DNA of 41,753 nt, taken from positions 1 through 41,753 of the forward strand of contig JAJDBX010000012.1 in NCBI GenBank assembly GCA_029261135.1. Reading direction: 5' to 3'. Positions 1 through 6,561 of this stretch are shown piece by piece. A program made the translations under genes and the position numbers. Positions within the stretch are counted from its first letter, which is position 1. Every line of letters starts with the position of its first letter. The notes beneath the pieces were generated by a model that worked only from the letters and a program-made list of their open reading frames with translations, was not told where the DNA came from and made no database searches. The stretch is from Nitrospirota bacterium (GTDB lineage: Bacteria > Nitrospirota > Nitrospiria > SBBL01 > JAADHI01).

Positions 1-1
1 A

Positions 2-301
2 ACGCTTTCCGGGGTCGCATTTCTTCGCCTGATTCTTCAGCATGTTTTACCCAAAGGCTTCAGGAGAACACGGAATTTTGGATTCCTTCATCCTAACAGT
101 AGGGGCTTGATTGCTTTGCTTCAATCTCTATGCGGGATCAATGCTAAGCGGGCGCTCTCCTGGTTAAGGGAGCGGCCAAAGTTCACTTGTTCCTGCTGTG
201 GGGGTCTGATGAAGATTATAAAGACGATGATTAAGCCCTGGCTTAAGTTCTTGTACCTTCCCGACAAGATCAAGGATACGGAGCTTATCCAGGTGATGTA
301 A
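2..301 (+). CDS. IS91-family transposase, C-terminal end (partial)
   Basis: The reading frame starting at base 2 is open from the left edge to a TAA at 299-301 and gives about 99 residues. It includes FLRLILQHVLPKGFRR, then NFGFLHPNS and the Cys-rich FTCSCCGG segment. This is the usual C-terminal end of IS91/ISCR Y2 rolling-circle transposases, where a histidine/leucine-rich segment is followed by a fragment ending in a Cys motif. The catalytic HUH and tyrosine motifs lie outside the window, so whether the gene is intact cannot be judged. It reads toward the cassette array, so the 3' (oriIS-type) end of the element should lie between here and about 600. Family recognition is by eye. Confidence 0.75.
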   Translation, partial: TLSGVAFLRLILQHVLPKGFRRTRNFGFLHPNSRGLIALLQSLCGINAKRALSWLRERPKFTCSCCGGLMKIIKTMIKPWLKFLYLPDKIKDTELIQVM

Positions 302-502
302 GCGTAAGGGCATACGATCTCCCAAAGTGGTTTTATTCAGCCGGGGGCTTCGCTTGCCTGAAATACGGGAAATCAGGTCGAAATTGCCCGCTTCTCTGAC
401 CCCCGATTGCAAGAACACTGAAATAAGCCGTCTTCCCGGCATGCTTGCTTCTTAAGTTGCCAACGCAAGAAGAAATCCTCAAGAGATATTTTCTTAATAG
501 GA

Positions 503-530
503 CAAGCCCCTACTTAAACAGCCGGGCTTG
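503..530. repeat. Hairpin, possible 3' end (oriIS) of the IS91-like element
   Basis: CAAGCCC (503-509) and GGGCTTG (524-530) form a perfect 7-bp inverted repeat with a 14-nt loop. The 12-mer CAAGCCCCTACT at 503-514 is also the exact reverse complement of 98-109, inside the transposase gene. IS91-type elements carry a hairpin close to their 3' end and insert next to GTTC/CTTG tetranucleotides, and a CTTG is the last part of this stem. The assignment to oriIS is inference; the element boundary cannot be fixed without a second copy. The rest of 302-571 shows no credible gene. Confidence 0.35.
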
Positions 531-571
531 TACAACAATCGGTTCAGATTGTGGTTCGCTTTGCTCACACG

Positions 572-592
572 ATCTAACCTTATTCGTTGGGC
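572..592 (-). other. Degenerate attC-like site after cassette gene 4
   Basis: Reading the minus strand, GCCCAAC (592-586, RYYYAAC-type R'' core) is followed after 7 nt by GTTAGAT (578-572, GTTRRRY-type core). It starts 12 bp after the stop codon of the upstream minus-strand gene, the position expected for an attC. The central hairpin arms are missing, so this looks like a collapsed or recombined site, possibly damaged by the neighbouring IS91-like insertion. Confidence 0.4.
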
Positions 593-603
593 CGAAATTC
601 AGA

Positions 604-1386
604 TTAGGGAGGATATAGTCTCATAATTTCAGTACCCACGAACACTCGCTCTAGAGAATTACCTTCCCATTTGTACCGCTTGTCATAGGGGCCGATAAAC
701 ATATTACTCGAAAGAGGAATCCGAGCAAATGGGTTTTCGAAAACGACAACACCTAACTCTCGCTCTTTCAAGTCAAAGTCTACCTTCATGTCAAACCAAT
801 CCTCCTCTGTCACCGGTTGGCGCTTTTTTAGATCACGCATATGTGCCTCAAGGCGGACTCTCCCCACAGGCACATGGCGCAGAGCAATGAGCGCACTAAT
901 AGTCGTGTTTTGCGTTTGGCCAGTTTTCGGTCTGAACATTTTCCCTCTGTCTAAAAAACCCCATTTTATTGCTGAGGAATCTTTGACACCAGGTGCCGGA
1001 TTAAAGGATTCAATGACACCACAATCACCTAGCATAGCACCGAACATTACATTAGGGTCTTCCAAATTTATAAGAGGCAGGCTTCCACCACTGTAAAGAA
1101 CTAAACAGCACGGCCAGTCTTTGTACTCCTTGAATTTCTTACGACCTGCTTCTATTTTTTCTCGAATCGGATCGTAAGGATCATAGCACCCTACCTCACT
1201 CTCTGGAGGCTTCGATTTAAATTCTTTGACATCAAAAAGGTATTCCTCTTGGTTAACATGTAGCGTGTAATCCGGTAGTCTACTCTTACCAGGATATTCT
1301 CTTTCGAACTCCCAATTCGTCAATTTCTGACTAGCGAGATATTCTTCAAATAGATTTTCACCTGGATAATGTTGAATTGAATTCAT
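604..1386 (-). CDS. PD-(D/E)XK nuclease-like cassette protein
   Basis: This 260-residue protein starts at the ATG at 1386, which begins MNSIQHYPG; a TTG 27 bp upstream is in frame but lies within the attC remnant. Residues about 35-70 carry the pattern of a PD-(D/E)XK nuclease core: an early Glu (FEREYPG), then PDYTL and FDVKEFK, where PD...DVK supplies the two acidic residues and the lysine. The remainder is not recognised. It is flanked by attC-type sites and so behaves as a gene cassette. A role as a restriction or defence nuclease is inference from the motif alone; a protein that only shares the fold is possible. Confidence 0.55.
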   Translation of the reverse strand: MNSIQHYPGENLFEEYLASQKLTNWEFEREYPGKSRLPDYTLHVNQEEYLFDVKEFKSKPPESEVGCYDPYDPIREKIEAGRKKFKEYKDWPCCLVLYSGGSLPLINLEDPNVMFGAMLGDCGVIESFNPAPGVKDSSAIKWGFLDRGKMFRPKTGQTQNTTISALIALRHVPVGRVRLEAHMRDLKKRQPVTEEDWFDMKVDFDLKERELGVVVFENPFARIPLSSNMFIGPYDKRYKWEGNSLERVFVGTEIMRLYPP

Positions 1387-1401
1387 ACCTCTATATTCCC
1401 C

Positions 1402-1428
1402 GCCCAACGCCAACTAGCACATAATTCC
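1402..1428 (-). other. Truncated attC remnant between cassette genes 3 and 4
   Basis: After the stop of the upstream gene the minus strand reads TTGGCGTTGGGC, ending in a GTTGGGC core at 1408-1402. These last 12 bases are identical to the end of the well-formed attC at 1805-1870. The left core and hairpin are absent, so only the right-hand end of an attC seems to survive. This suggests that the two flanking genes now form one unit. Confidence 0.45.
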
Positions 1429-1788
1429 TCACCGACATTGATAAAAACGGCGTAGTACCGAAAGAACAGCATCATGAGCATTCATTGCTCGCAACTGGCT
1501 TGAAGCAGTAATTTCTTTCTCTGTAATAGTCACGAGGTCGGTGCGTGAAGTACCATTCGGGAGACAAATCTTATCATCTTCACGAATGCCATCAACAACA
1601 GCTTGGATGTAACCGTTACAGAAACTAACCCAACTCTCGTCAGCCCGCGTGCAGGCATTTGAAAAACTTGCTCCGGTCATCTGCATTTTAGAATCAATTG
1701 CAAATGCTGGAATTGAAAATAATGTAGTTGCAAAAATGACAGCTACCCCCCACATACGAAAAATCTTACCGAAGGTTACGTTAAACAT
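1429..1788 (-). CDS. Rap1a/Tai-like immunity-type secreted protein on an integron cassette
   Basis: The product is 119 residues with a signal peptide (hydrophobic residues about 10-28, predicted cleavage after AFA). The mature part has the spacing typical of the Rap1a/Tai family: SNAC, then FCNGYIQAVVDGI, then ICLPNG and a terminal YQC. Four cysteines could form two disulfides. Rap1a and relatives are periplasmic immunity proteins against type VI secretion effectors in Serratia; many distant members have no known partner. No effector gene is visible here. An orphan immunity gene on a cassette would fit selection for protection against neighbours, but that is inference. Confidence 0.65.
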   Translation of the reverse strand: MFNVTFGKIFRMWGVAVIFATTLFSIPAFAIDSKMQMTGASFSNACTRADESWVSFCNGYIQAVVDGIREDDKICLPNGTSRTDLVTITEKEITASSQLRAMNAHDAVLSVLRRFYQCR

Positions 1789-1804
1789 CTCTTTCTCCTA
1801 AAGC

Positions 1805-1870
1805 GCCCAACGCCAAAGCTAAGGGGCGCGGCGGCTTTTTGCCGCGTCCCTCTTGAGCGCCTTGTTAGCC
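1805..1870 (-). other. attC recombination site
   Basis: Minus-strand reading runs from GGCTAAC (1870-1864) to GTTGGGC (1811-1805), 66 bp in total. Between them is an imperfect palindrome with arms GCGCTCAAGAGGGACGCGGC and the complementary GCCGCCGCGCCCCTTAGC around an AAAAA loop. This is the fold of a cassette attC (59-base element). It starts 7 bp after the stop of the preceding minus-strand gene, which gives the array orientation. Confidence 0.8.
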
Positions 1871-1877
1871 CATTTAT

Positions 1878-2417
1878 TCATTCTTTGATCTTGTAATCCT
1901 TCAGGATATTATCTATAAAATCTATAAATTTCAGGGCGTACATAGACAAGAGCATTGGAGGTCCCGGCTCCTCTTTCTCCTGTCCGATAATGTTCCAATA
2001 TGCCTTTACCCCCAAATGCCAAGCTGGTCCAGCACCCTTCTGGTTTCTCAAACATTCGCCATATTCGCCGAATCTATTATCAATCATTTGAATAATCTGT
2101 TCGACTGTGCCCATATTCAAATCTGGCTTTAATATCGGCTGGATGTGAGCCATGAATTCTGAGTGAATACCTTTCATGACCTCTAAACCTGTTGAAGATG
2201 GATACTTCTTCGTTAATGTCTCAAAAGATAGGTACATGGCAAATATGAGGATTTCAATCGAATAACTCCATTTGAGATTGTCGGGGTCTTCGCTTAAATC
2301 ATTGATCAGCTTGTTATGATTAAATGGAGATTCGGAAGACATTATTCTATAGCGAATATCCGTGTACAAGACTTTACCTAAATCTTTTGGCGATATCTTT
2401 TTCTTAAAGAGTGCCAT
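1878..2417 (-). CDS. Hypothetical cassette protein (179 aa)
   Basis: I do not recognise this family. The protein begins MALFKKKISPKDLG and looks soluble and mostly helical, with a hydrophobic stretch around IEILIFAMYLSF that is amphipathic rather than a clear membrane segment. It is bounded by attC sites on both sides (1805-1870 and 2459-2548), with the start 42 bp inside the cassette, so it is a complete one-gene cassette. Confidence 0.75.
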   Translation of the reverse strand: MALFKKKISPKDLGKVLYTDIRYRIMSSESPFNHNKLINDLSEDPDNLKWSYSIEILIFAMYLSFETLTKKYPSSTGLEVMKGIHSEFMAHIQPILKPDLNMGTVEQIIQMIDNRFGEYGECLRNQKGAGPAWHLGVKAYWNIIGQEKEEPGPPMLLSMYALKFIDFIDNILKDYKIKE

Positions 2418-2458
2418 TTGAGCTAATCTTTCCTATCCGCATGATCATTTCATATCAA

Positions 2459-2548
2459 GGCTAACGTCTGAAATAAGTGGCGATGCGCGTTTTATGCGCA
2501 GCGTCCAGCCCGCGCCTTTTGCGGGCGAACTTGATTGATTTGTTAGAT
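2459..2548 (-). other. attC recombination site
   Basis: On the minus strand the site runs from ATCTAAC (2548-2542), overlapping the end of the preceding stop codon region, to GTTAGCC (2465-2459), 90 bp in total. Inside are two palindromic blocks, GCCCGC...GCGGGC and GCTGCGCAT...ATGCGC, which would fold into the hairpin expected of an attC. The orientation matches the site at 1805-1870. Confidence 0.75.
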
Positions 2549-3082
2549 TTATCTTGTGCCATTGTAATGAACGCTATCATCATACAAACCAATGTCTCGA
2601 CGTATACCTGATAAAAATATTAAAGCTTTATCTCTAAAAGTATCAAACTCCCAATCTTGTTTTTTCTCAAAGGAGTCATAGATGTAATCAATCATGTCGT
2701 TGTATGTATCAAATACATCTTGAGGTGCGAACATAGCTAATAATGCAGTTGTAGAAAGACGCTCATTATCAAATTGCTGCAAATCTCCTTTGGGTAAATC
2801 TCCTTGATGAAGTGCTTTTACTACTAAAGCAATAACTGGGTTTGCAGCTTCTTTGTACAGTGAAATTTTTTGTAATAAAAGATGATTATTATGCTCTGCT
2901 TCTTTATGCAGTTTCGCTTTTAATTCCTCTAGCTCTGATGCGTATTTTGCACGTTCGCTGACCATCATACGACTAGCCCATACTTTACCTAACCAACTTG
3001 ATAATCCAACAACAATAATAGCTCCACCACCCAATGAAAGTAGGATTGCTTGCGCTATTTGAAATGCTTGTTCTGTATTCAT
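2549..3082 (-). CDS. Hypothetical membrane-anchored cassette protein (177 aa)
   Basis: The product has one N-terminal membrane segment (residues about 10-32, QAILLSLGGGAIIVVGL). A charged helical, probably coiled-coil stretch (about 40-75, rich in Glu/Lys) and a mixed C-terminal domain follow. It resembles a class of small anchored proteins of unknown function often seen on cassettes and islands. It is the first gene of the array in transcription order. No function is assigned. Confidence 0.75.
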   Translation of the reverse strand: MNTEQAFQIAQAILLSLGGGAIIVVGLSSWLGKVWASRMMVSERAKYASELEELKAKLHKEAEHNNHLLLQKISLYKEAANPVIALVVKALHQGDLPKGDLQQFDNERLSTTALLAMFAPQDVFDTYNDMIDYIYDSFEKKQDWEFDTFRDKALIFLSGIRRDIGLYDDSVHYNGTR

Positions 3083-3092
3083 ATTTTTTAAA

Positions 3093-3110
3093 ATCTAACA
3101 GATATTAGAT
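3093..3110 (-). other. Cassette boundary core site upstream of the first gene
   Basis: The minus strand has GTTAGAT at 3099-3093, preceded by ATCTAATATCT, giving an 18-bp near-palindrome. GTTAGAT fits the GTTRRRY core consensus and lies 11 bp before the first cassette ATG, where the attI or previous attC junction should be. The following stretch 3111-3525 contains no integrase or other gene I can support; a 63-residue ORF at 3168-3359 has no recognisable features. Confidence 0.45.
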
Positions 3111-3525
3111 GGAATGTGACATATTCATACGTAAGTATCAGCCAGTATGTAATAGGTAACATTCTGTCTAGTACGAAAAATTGGTTCTGAAGGCTGGAAA
3201 AACCTTCCTTGGCAGACCTTTATAGAACGATAAGAGAAATATTGTCAACAATAATTTCCATTTGGAACCTTGGACAGATTTGATTTTATCAAAAAGAATG
3301 TTGACAGGAAGAAGTCCTAAAGAAAAAAATAGAAAAGATAATAACTGAAACCGTCTCAATAGAGGGACTCATCCCAGGGGATTGTGATAAATTTGTGATA
3401 AAAACACTCAAAAACCGTGTAATTCGTAGCACTGAATAGAATCAATGGTATTGGAATAACAACTTGATTTTATTAAGAAAGCGGGAAAACCAAACTAAAT
3501 CAAGCCCTTGTGAAATTCCTTTAAT

Positions 3526-3575
3526 TTTCCTTCACACGGAAGAGGTCGCAGGTTCGATACCCGCATCGCCCACCA
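3526..3575 (+). pseudogene. 3' half of a tRNA-Val(CAC) gene; probable attachment site
   Basis: The sequence reads as an anticodon arm with loop TTCACAC (anticodon CAC, valine), a short variable loop, a T arm with GGTTCGA, and an acceptor end ATCGCCC plus ACCA. A 5' half beginning GGGCGAT would be expected about 26 bases upstream and is absent; the preceding DNA does not resemble tRNA. The T stem pairs GCAGG with CCCGC, leaving an A-C mismatch, so this copy is also degraded. Such 3' fragments mark the distal attachment site of elements that integrate into tRNA genes. The intact tRNA should lie left of the window. Confidence 0.75.
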
Positions 3576-3727
3576 GGGTTTTCAAAAACTTACAAATACA
3601 TCCTCTCCGACAACTGCATAACTGGGCCTAAAAAGAGATCCCTCAAATCATGGAATTGAAAAATATCTGGAAAACCTGAGGGATTCAACTCTATTTATTT
3701 TGTCCCATATTTAGAGAGGGCTCCGAC

Positions 3728-3755
3728 TTGACATCTCCTTTATTCTTGGTACATT
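3728..3755 (+). promoter_or_regulatory. Sigma-70 type promoter upstream of the c-di-GMP riboswitch
   Basis: TTGACA at 3728-3733 (perfect -35) and TACATT at 3750-3755 (-10 with one or two changes) are separated by 16 bp. Transcription would start near 3762, about 25-30 nt ahead of the riboswitch. No competing gene lies on this strand. Confidence 0.6.
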
Positions 3756-3784
3756 TAATAGAGCGAGTAGAGATATAAAATAAG

Positions 3785-3893
3785 ACGACCCGATAAAAGC
3801 AAAATCACCGTAAGGTGATGACGCAAAGCCACCGATCCTAAAATTAGTGCAAGTGTATGTGGTAATTTTGGACAGCGGAGTTGCCAAAGTGGT
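3785..3893 (+). ncRNA. Cyclic di-GMP-I (GEMM) riboswitch
   Basis: Conserved GEMM-I parts appear in order. There is a GCAAAA segment (about 3799-3804) and a P2 hairpin ATCACC/GGTGAT (3804-3819) capped by a GTAA tetraloop of the GNRA type. The nearly invariant GACGCAAAGCCACCG joining segment starts at 3820. CCTAAAATTA (3837-3846) then pairs with TAATTTTGG (3863-3871) as P3, followed by ACAGCGGAGTTGCC. The GNRA loop and its receptor next to CCTAA are hallmarks of this class. The aptamer lies between a promoter and an intrinsic terminator, upstream of an HDOD gene, so c-di-GMP would control transcription readthrough. Whether the switch is ON or OFF cannot be read from sequence. Confidence 0.88.
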
Positions 3894-3899
3894 TTTTTC

Positions 3900-3937
3900 A
3901 CCCATTTTTCTTTTATCAGGGGAAGGTGGGTTTTTTT
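3900..3937 (+). terminator. Intrinsic terminator, expression platform of the riboswitch
   Basis: ACCCATTTTTCT pairs with the facing GGGGAAGGTGGGT as a continuous stem of about 12 bp with several G-U pairs and an 8-nt loop. A run of seven T residues (3931-3937) follows at once. It sits 7 bp after the aptamer and about 57 bp before the HDOD start codon. Confidence 0.7.
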
Positions 3938-3993
3938 ATATAAAATAGAACAGATAGTTTCACAAAACGTGGAAAAAATTGGAGCGCCTTATT

Positions 3994-4875
3994 ATGAGTA
4001 ATGACGTGATTACCCAGAAGGAACTTACACACGCTAAAAAAGTATTGAGCAGTATCACGATTTTTTCTCAACCGAATAATGTGATCGAAATTAATAGAGA
4101 GCTCAGAAAATCGGACCGGGATTTTGGGAAAATCAACAGTCTTGTTTCTAAGGATGTTGCATTGTCTGCCAAGGTAATAAAGCTCGTGAATACTTCTTTC
4201 TTTGATTTTAAAGGACCCGTTGATTCAACTCAGCAAGCGATTAATTTAGTGATCAAGAGCAATCTCTTTAAAAGTGTTATCGCAACCTCTTTACGCGATG
4301 CTTTAGAAAAAGAGGAACTGGGAAAATATCGGGCGATGTATGAAGAATTTTGGTCCCACTCTGAGCTTGTGTCGGCCATGTCAGGTGTCATTGCACGCCG
4401 GGTGGGTGTCGTGGGCGTGACGACGATAGACCAGGCCCTCATGGCTGGATTATTTCATGATTGCGGTGTACCCATCATGGTGAATCAATTCTCAGACTAT
4501 ATTGAAATGATCAATACGGCCCTCAATGGTGAGACATCAGCCATTGCAGTAGAAAATGACCGCTTCGATACCAACCATTGTGACGTCGGGTACGTGGCAG
4601 CCCAGTCCTGGGCCCTGCCTGAGCCAGTATGTCAAACCATACGCGTCCATCATGATGCGGATATTAAAAAGATTGAGGATCCTTCGGCGAGAAGATTGTC
4701 CGGCATTGTAATGATGGCAGAACATGTGACCCTGGCCTACGGATCTGTCGGGTACAACAGCATGGAGACTGAAGAGCATTGGGTCGCTTCTCACATGGAA
4801 GTCATGAAGGAATTGGACCTCAATCTCTCTGATTTACAAGATCTCAAAGAAGAAGCCTTTGAATTACTGGCTTAA
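3994..4875 (+). CDS. HDOD-domain protein
   Basis: The product is 293 residues from the ATG at 3994, which has GGAG 9 nt upstream; an in-frame TTG at 3979 is less likely. An HDOD domain spans residues about 15-235. It includes the helical core DVALSAKVIKLVNTSFF, then GLFHDCGVPIMV, DTNHCDVGYVAAQSWALP and QTIRVHHD. HDOD is a relative of HD-GYP that usually lacks a complete metal site and acts in signalling. It is downstream of a c-di-GMP riboswitch and 121 bp before an MshEN-like gene. A role in c-di-GMP controlled motility or surface behaviour is inference. Confidence 0.85.
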   Translation: MSNDVITQKELTHAKKVLSSITIFSQPNNVIEINRELRKSDRDFGKINSLVSKDVALSAKVIKLVNTSFFDFKGPVDSTQQAINLVIKSNLFKSVIATSLRDALEKEELGKYRAMYEEFWSHSELVSAMSGVIARRVGVVGVTTIDQALMAGLFHDCGVPIMVNQFSDYIEMINTALNGETSAIAVENDRFDTNHCDVGYVAAQSWALPEPVCQTIRVHHDADIKKIEDPSARRLSGIVMMAEHVTLAYGSVGYNSMETEEHWVASHMEVMKELDLNLSDLQDLKEEAFELLA

Positions 4876-4996
4876 GTTATGGTTCTTGTTGACCCATAAG
4901 CTTTGGAAATGACCAAAAGGATCTCCCTTAAGAAAATCGGAGCAGATCTGATCCTAAATTAAAACAGATCAAAATGATATCATCGAAGGAAACGCT

Positions 4997-5365
4997 ATGG
5001 TTAAAAGTATGTTTGGACAATTCCTCGTCGAACTGGGCATTGTCAATGAAACTTCAGTCTATGAGGCCTTAAATATCCAATTGGGCCAAAAAATTCCTAT
5101 CGGGAAAATTGCACTTCAAGAAGATGTCCTGACGATGAAACAAGTATTTAAAATCTTGAATGTTCAGGCAGACAACAATAAGCGTTTTGGAGAAATCGCC
5201 ATTGAACTGGGGTTTATAGATGGGTTACACCTCAAGGAACTCTTGGCGACCCAAAAAAATAAGATTCAACCCATTGGGGAGATCCTGTTTAAAATGGAGA
5301 AAATCAGTCATGATGTCCTGGAAAGGACTTTGAAAGAATTTAAAGAAATAATGCAGGATGCATAG
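4997..5365 (+). CDS. Stand-alone MshEN-like (GspE N-terminal type) protein
   Basis: The 122-residue protein is almost entirely repeats of the pattern (R/K)(L/F)G..L...G.I....(L)...L..Q. Copies are seen at MFGQFLVELGIV (about 5-30), PIGKIALQEDVL (about 35-55), RFGEIAIELGFI (about 63-88) and PIGEILFKMEKI (about 92-115). In MshE-type ATPases two such motifs bind one c-di-GMP. Here there is no ATPase domain, so this would be a free c-di-GMP receptor or adaptor. SD-like GAAGGAAA lies upstream of the ATG. It probably shares the riboswitch-controlled transcript with the HDOD gene. Ligand binding is unproven. Confidence 0.7.
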   Translation: MVKSMFGQFLVELGIVNETSVYEALNIQLGQKIPIGKIALQEDVLTMKQVFKILNVQADNNKRFGEIAIELGFIDGLHLKELLATQKNKIQPIGEILFKMEKISHDVLERTLKEFKEIMQDA

Positions 5366-5416
5366 CAAACACGATCAATCCCATTCATGAAAAACCTGCT
5401 TTTTAAACAAAAATAC

Positions 5417-5503
5417 TTATTCATTTTTAACTTCAATCACAAAATAAACAAATACCGCTAAAATCAGAGTGCAGATTGCAAGTTTCACCAAAAAAAATCT
5501 CAC
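5417..5503 (-). CDS. Possible 28-residue single-span membrane peptide
   Basis: A GTG-initiated ORF encodes MRFFLVKLAICTL followed by more hydrophobic residues and a charged end (VIEVKNE). It is one membrane span with a positive N-terminus. It lies in an otherwise empty 678-bp stretch (5366-6043). No good ribosome binding site is seen, and the ORF is short enough to arise by chance. Confidence 0.25.
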   Translation of the reverse strand: MRFFLVKLAICTLILAVFVYFVIEVKNE

Positions 5504-5735
5504 TGCGCGTCATTTACCTATTTTTTCCTGTCTATAAACAATAACTCCGTTTGAATATGGCTTAAGAAGAATCGAAATACAGAGAGACTCAGAGCGATGC
5601 CCAGAAGGCCGGGTCGACCTTTTTGAATGGATCTAAATATGATTGATGCGTTTTATAGAAATCTGAACAATGCAAAAGTTTGATGCTTATATTTCTTCCC
5701 ACCCATTCTTTAATAGAGGAGAACAAGAGTCAAGT

Positions 5736-5934
5736 TCACCGGGGTTTCTCAAACATCTTTTGGCAATGCTCACAATTATAAAGGCTCCCTTCAATATGGG
5801 ATACTGTGATACGCCGTCCACAAAACAGGCATTTCGGGATACTGGGATCGATCGTCTTCTTTTTTTTATCTTTCTTTTTCCCGATGGAGCACCTCGTTAT
5901 GGCTTGACTGATTTTCCTGATAGATGACCCACAT
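5736..5934 (-). pseudogene. Small zinc-ribbon protein, frame interrupted
   Basis: The minus strand encodes IPKCLFCGRRITVSH, then NCEHCQKMFEKPR and a stop: a classic CxxC...CxxC zinc ribbon. This frame has no start codon before its upstream stop. An ATG at 5934 opens a different frame (MWVIYQENQSSHNEVL...) that ends in the A-rich tract at about 5860-5880. A one-base change in that A run would join the two into a protein of about 65 residues. Either the gene is frameshifted or there is a homopolymer error. Function unknown. Confidence 0.4.
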
Positions 5935-5955
5935 TATAGACTGAATTGACGGGTC

Positions 5956-5971
5956 AAGCCCCACGGGGCTT
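5956..5971 (+). terminator. GC-rich hairpin, possible terminator
   Basis: AAGCCCC and GGGGCTT form a perfect 7-bp palindrome with only AC between them, followed on the plus strand by TTTCT. It could end transcripts entering from the left. The T tract is short and no gene ends nearby, so it is weakly supported. Confidence 0.3.
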
Positions 5972-6043
5972 TCTAGCAATTAGGTAGTAAATTTTATCGA
6001 TTAAACTCATGTTCTTACTTGATCTCGCGCAGGAAATAAACCC

Positions 6044-6448
6044 TCACTCAAGCGACTTCAAAAGCTCCCGTATATTTCGGGCATTTTGACCAAAATCTCC
6101 TTTTCCGACACGAGAGGCAGACCGCAGATTCACAGTGACTTCCTCCTCTCCTTTTTTTGTCATCTGAACATGAACATCATCAATAAAACGAAAAAGGCGT
6201 GTTTGGCGTGTGGCTTGAATCGCCCCCATTTCCCGATCGGATTGAACCACCTCCCATCGAGGAAGCCCTTCGATCACCTTCAGCACTCTTGAAAAAAAGA
6301 CATCATAATCAAGGGTGTAAGTCCGTGTCCGAAGTGAGGGATCAGCATGATCTGGCCGGGTTTCGGCATTATTATGTGTGAGTGCCCTACATCCCATAAA
6401 ATTGAAGGCCATCATCAAGACCACTGAAAAGAAAAATGACTTTGCGAT
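6044..6448 (-). CDS. DUF1499-like lipoprotein
   Basis: Residues of the C-terminal half (RSASRVGKGDFGQNARNIRE) match the end of DUF1499 proteins, and FSRVLKVIEGLPRWEVV plus TRLFRFIDDVHVQM match the core. A lipobox NFMGC follows a hydrophobic run. The first conventional start is a GTG at 6424, but that leaves the signal peptide without its positive N-terminus. In-frame ATCGCAAAGTCA at 6448 sits 7 nt after a GGAGGG ribosome site and would give MIAKSFFF... through the Cys, so a rare ATC start, or a mutated ATG, is likely. The coordinates given use 6448. Confidence 0.6.
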   Translation of the reverse strand: MAKSFFFSVVLMMAFNFMGCRALTHNNAETRPDHADPSLRTRTYTLDYDVFFSRVLKVIEGLPRWEVVQSDREMGAIQATRQTRLFRFIDDVHVQMTKKGEEEVTVNLRSASRVGKGDFGQNARNIRELLKSLE

Positions 6449-6561
6449 CCTTAAACCCTCCCTTTGAGCACAAGCTTAGGGCCAATACGATTTCCGTTAA
6501 ACGGGGCGTCGCAGTAAGACGATCGGATTTTGTAAAGCAGATTATCCCTCATCGCTCAATT

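Noticed and set aside
302-571. Minus-strand ORF at 164-442 as a gene
   Set aside because: It runs antisense into the IS91 transposase end and has no features of its own.
3168-3359. Minus-strand 63-residue ORF near the cassette boundary, considered as a remnant of an integrase
   Set aside because: No integrase motif could be found; composition is that of AT-rich non-coding DNA.
3633-3690. Inverted repeat ATCCCTCA/TGAGGGAT followed by T-rich DNA, considered as a terminator or transposon end
   Set aside because: The loop is about 35 nt and there is no gene to terminate; left as chance or a relic of the island end.
3711-3905. Minus-strand 64-residue ORF
   Set aside because: It overlaps the promoter and the conserved riboswitch aptamer on the other strand.
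5670-5927. Plus-strand 85-residue ORF
   Set aside because: It is the antisense of the zinc-ribbon coding sequence, which has better support.
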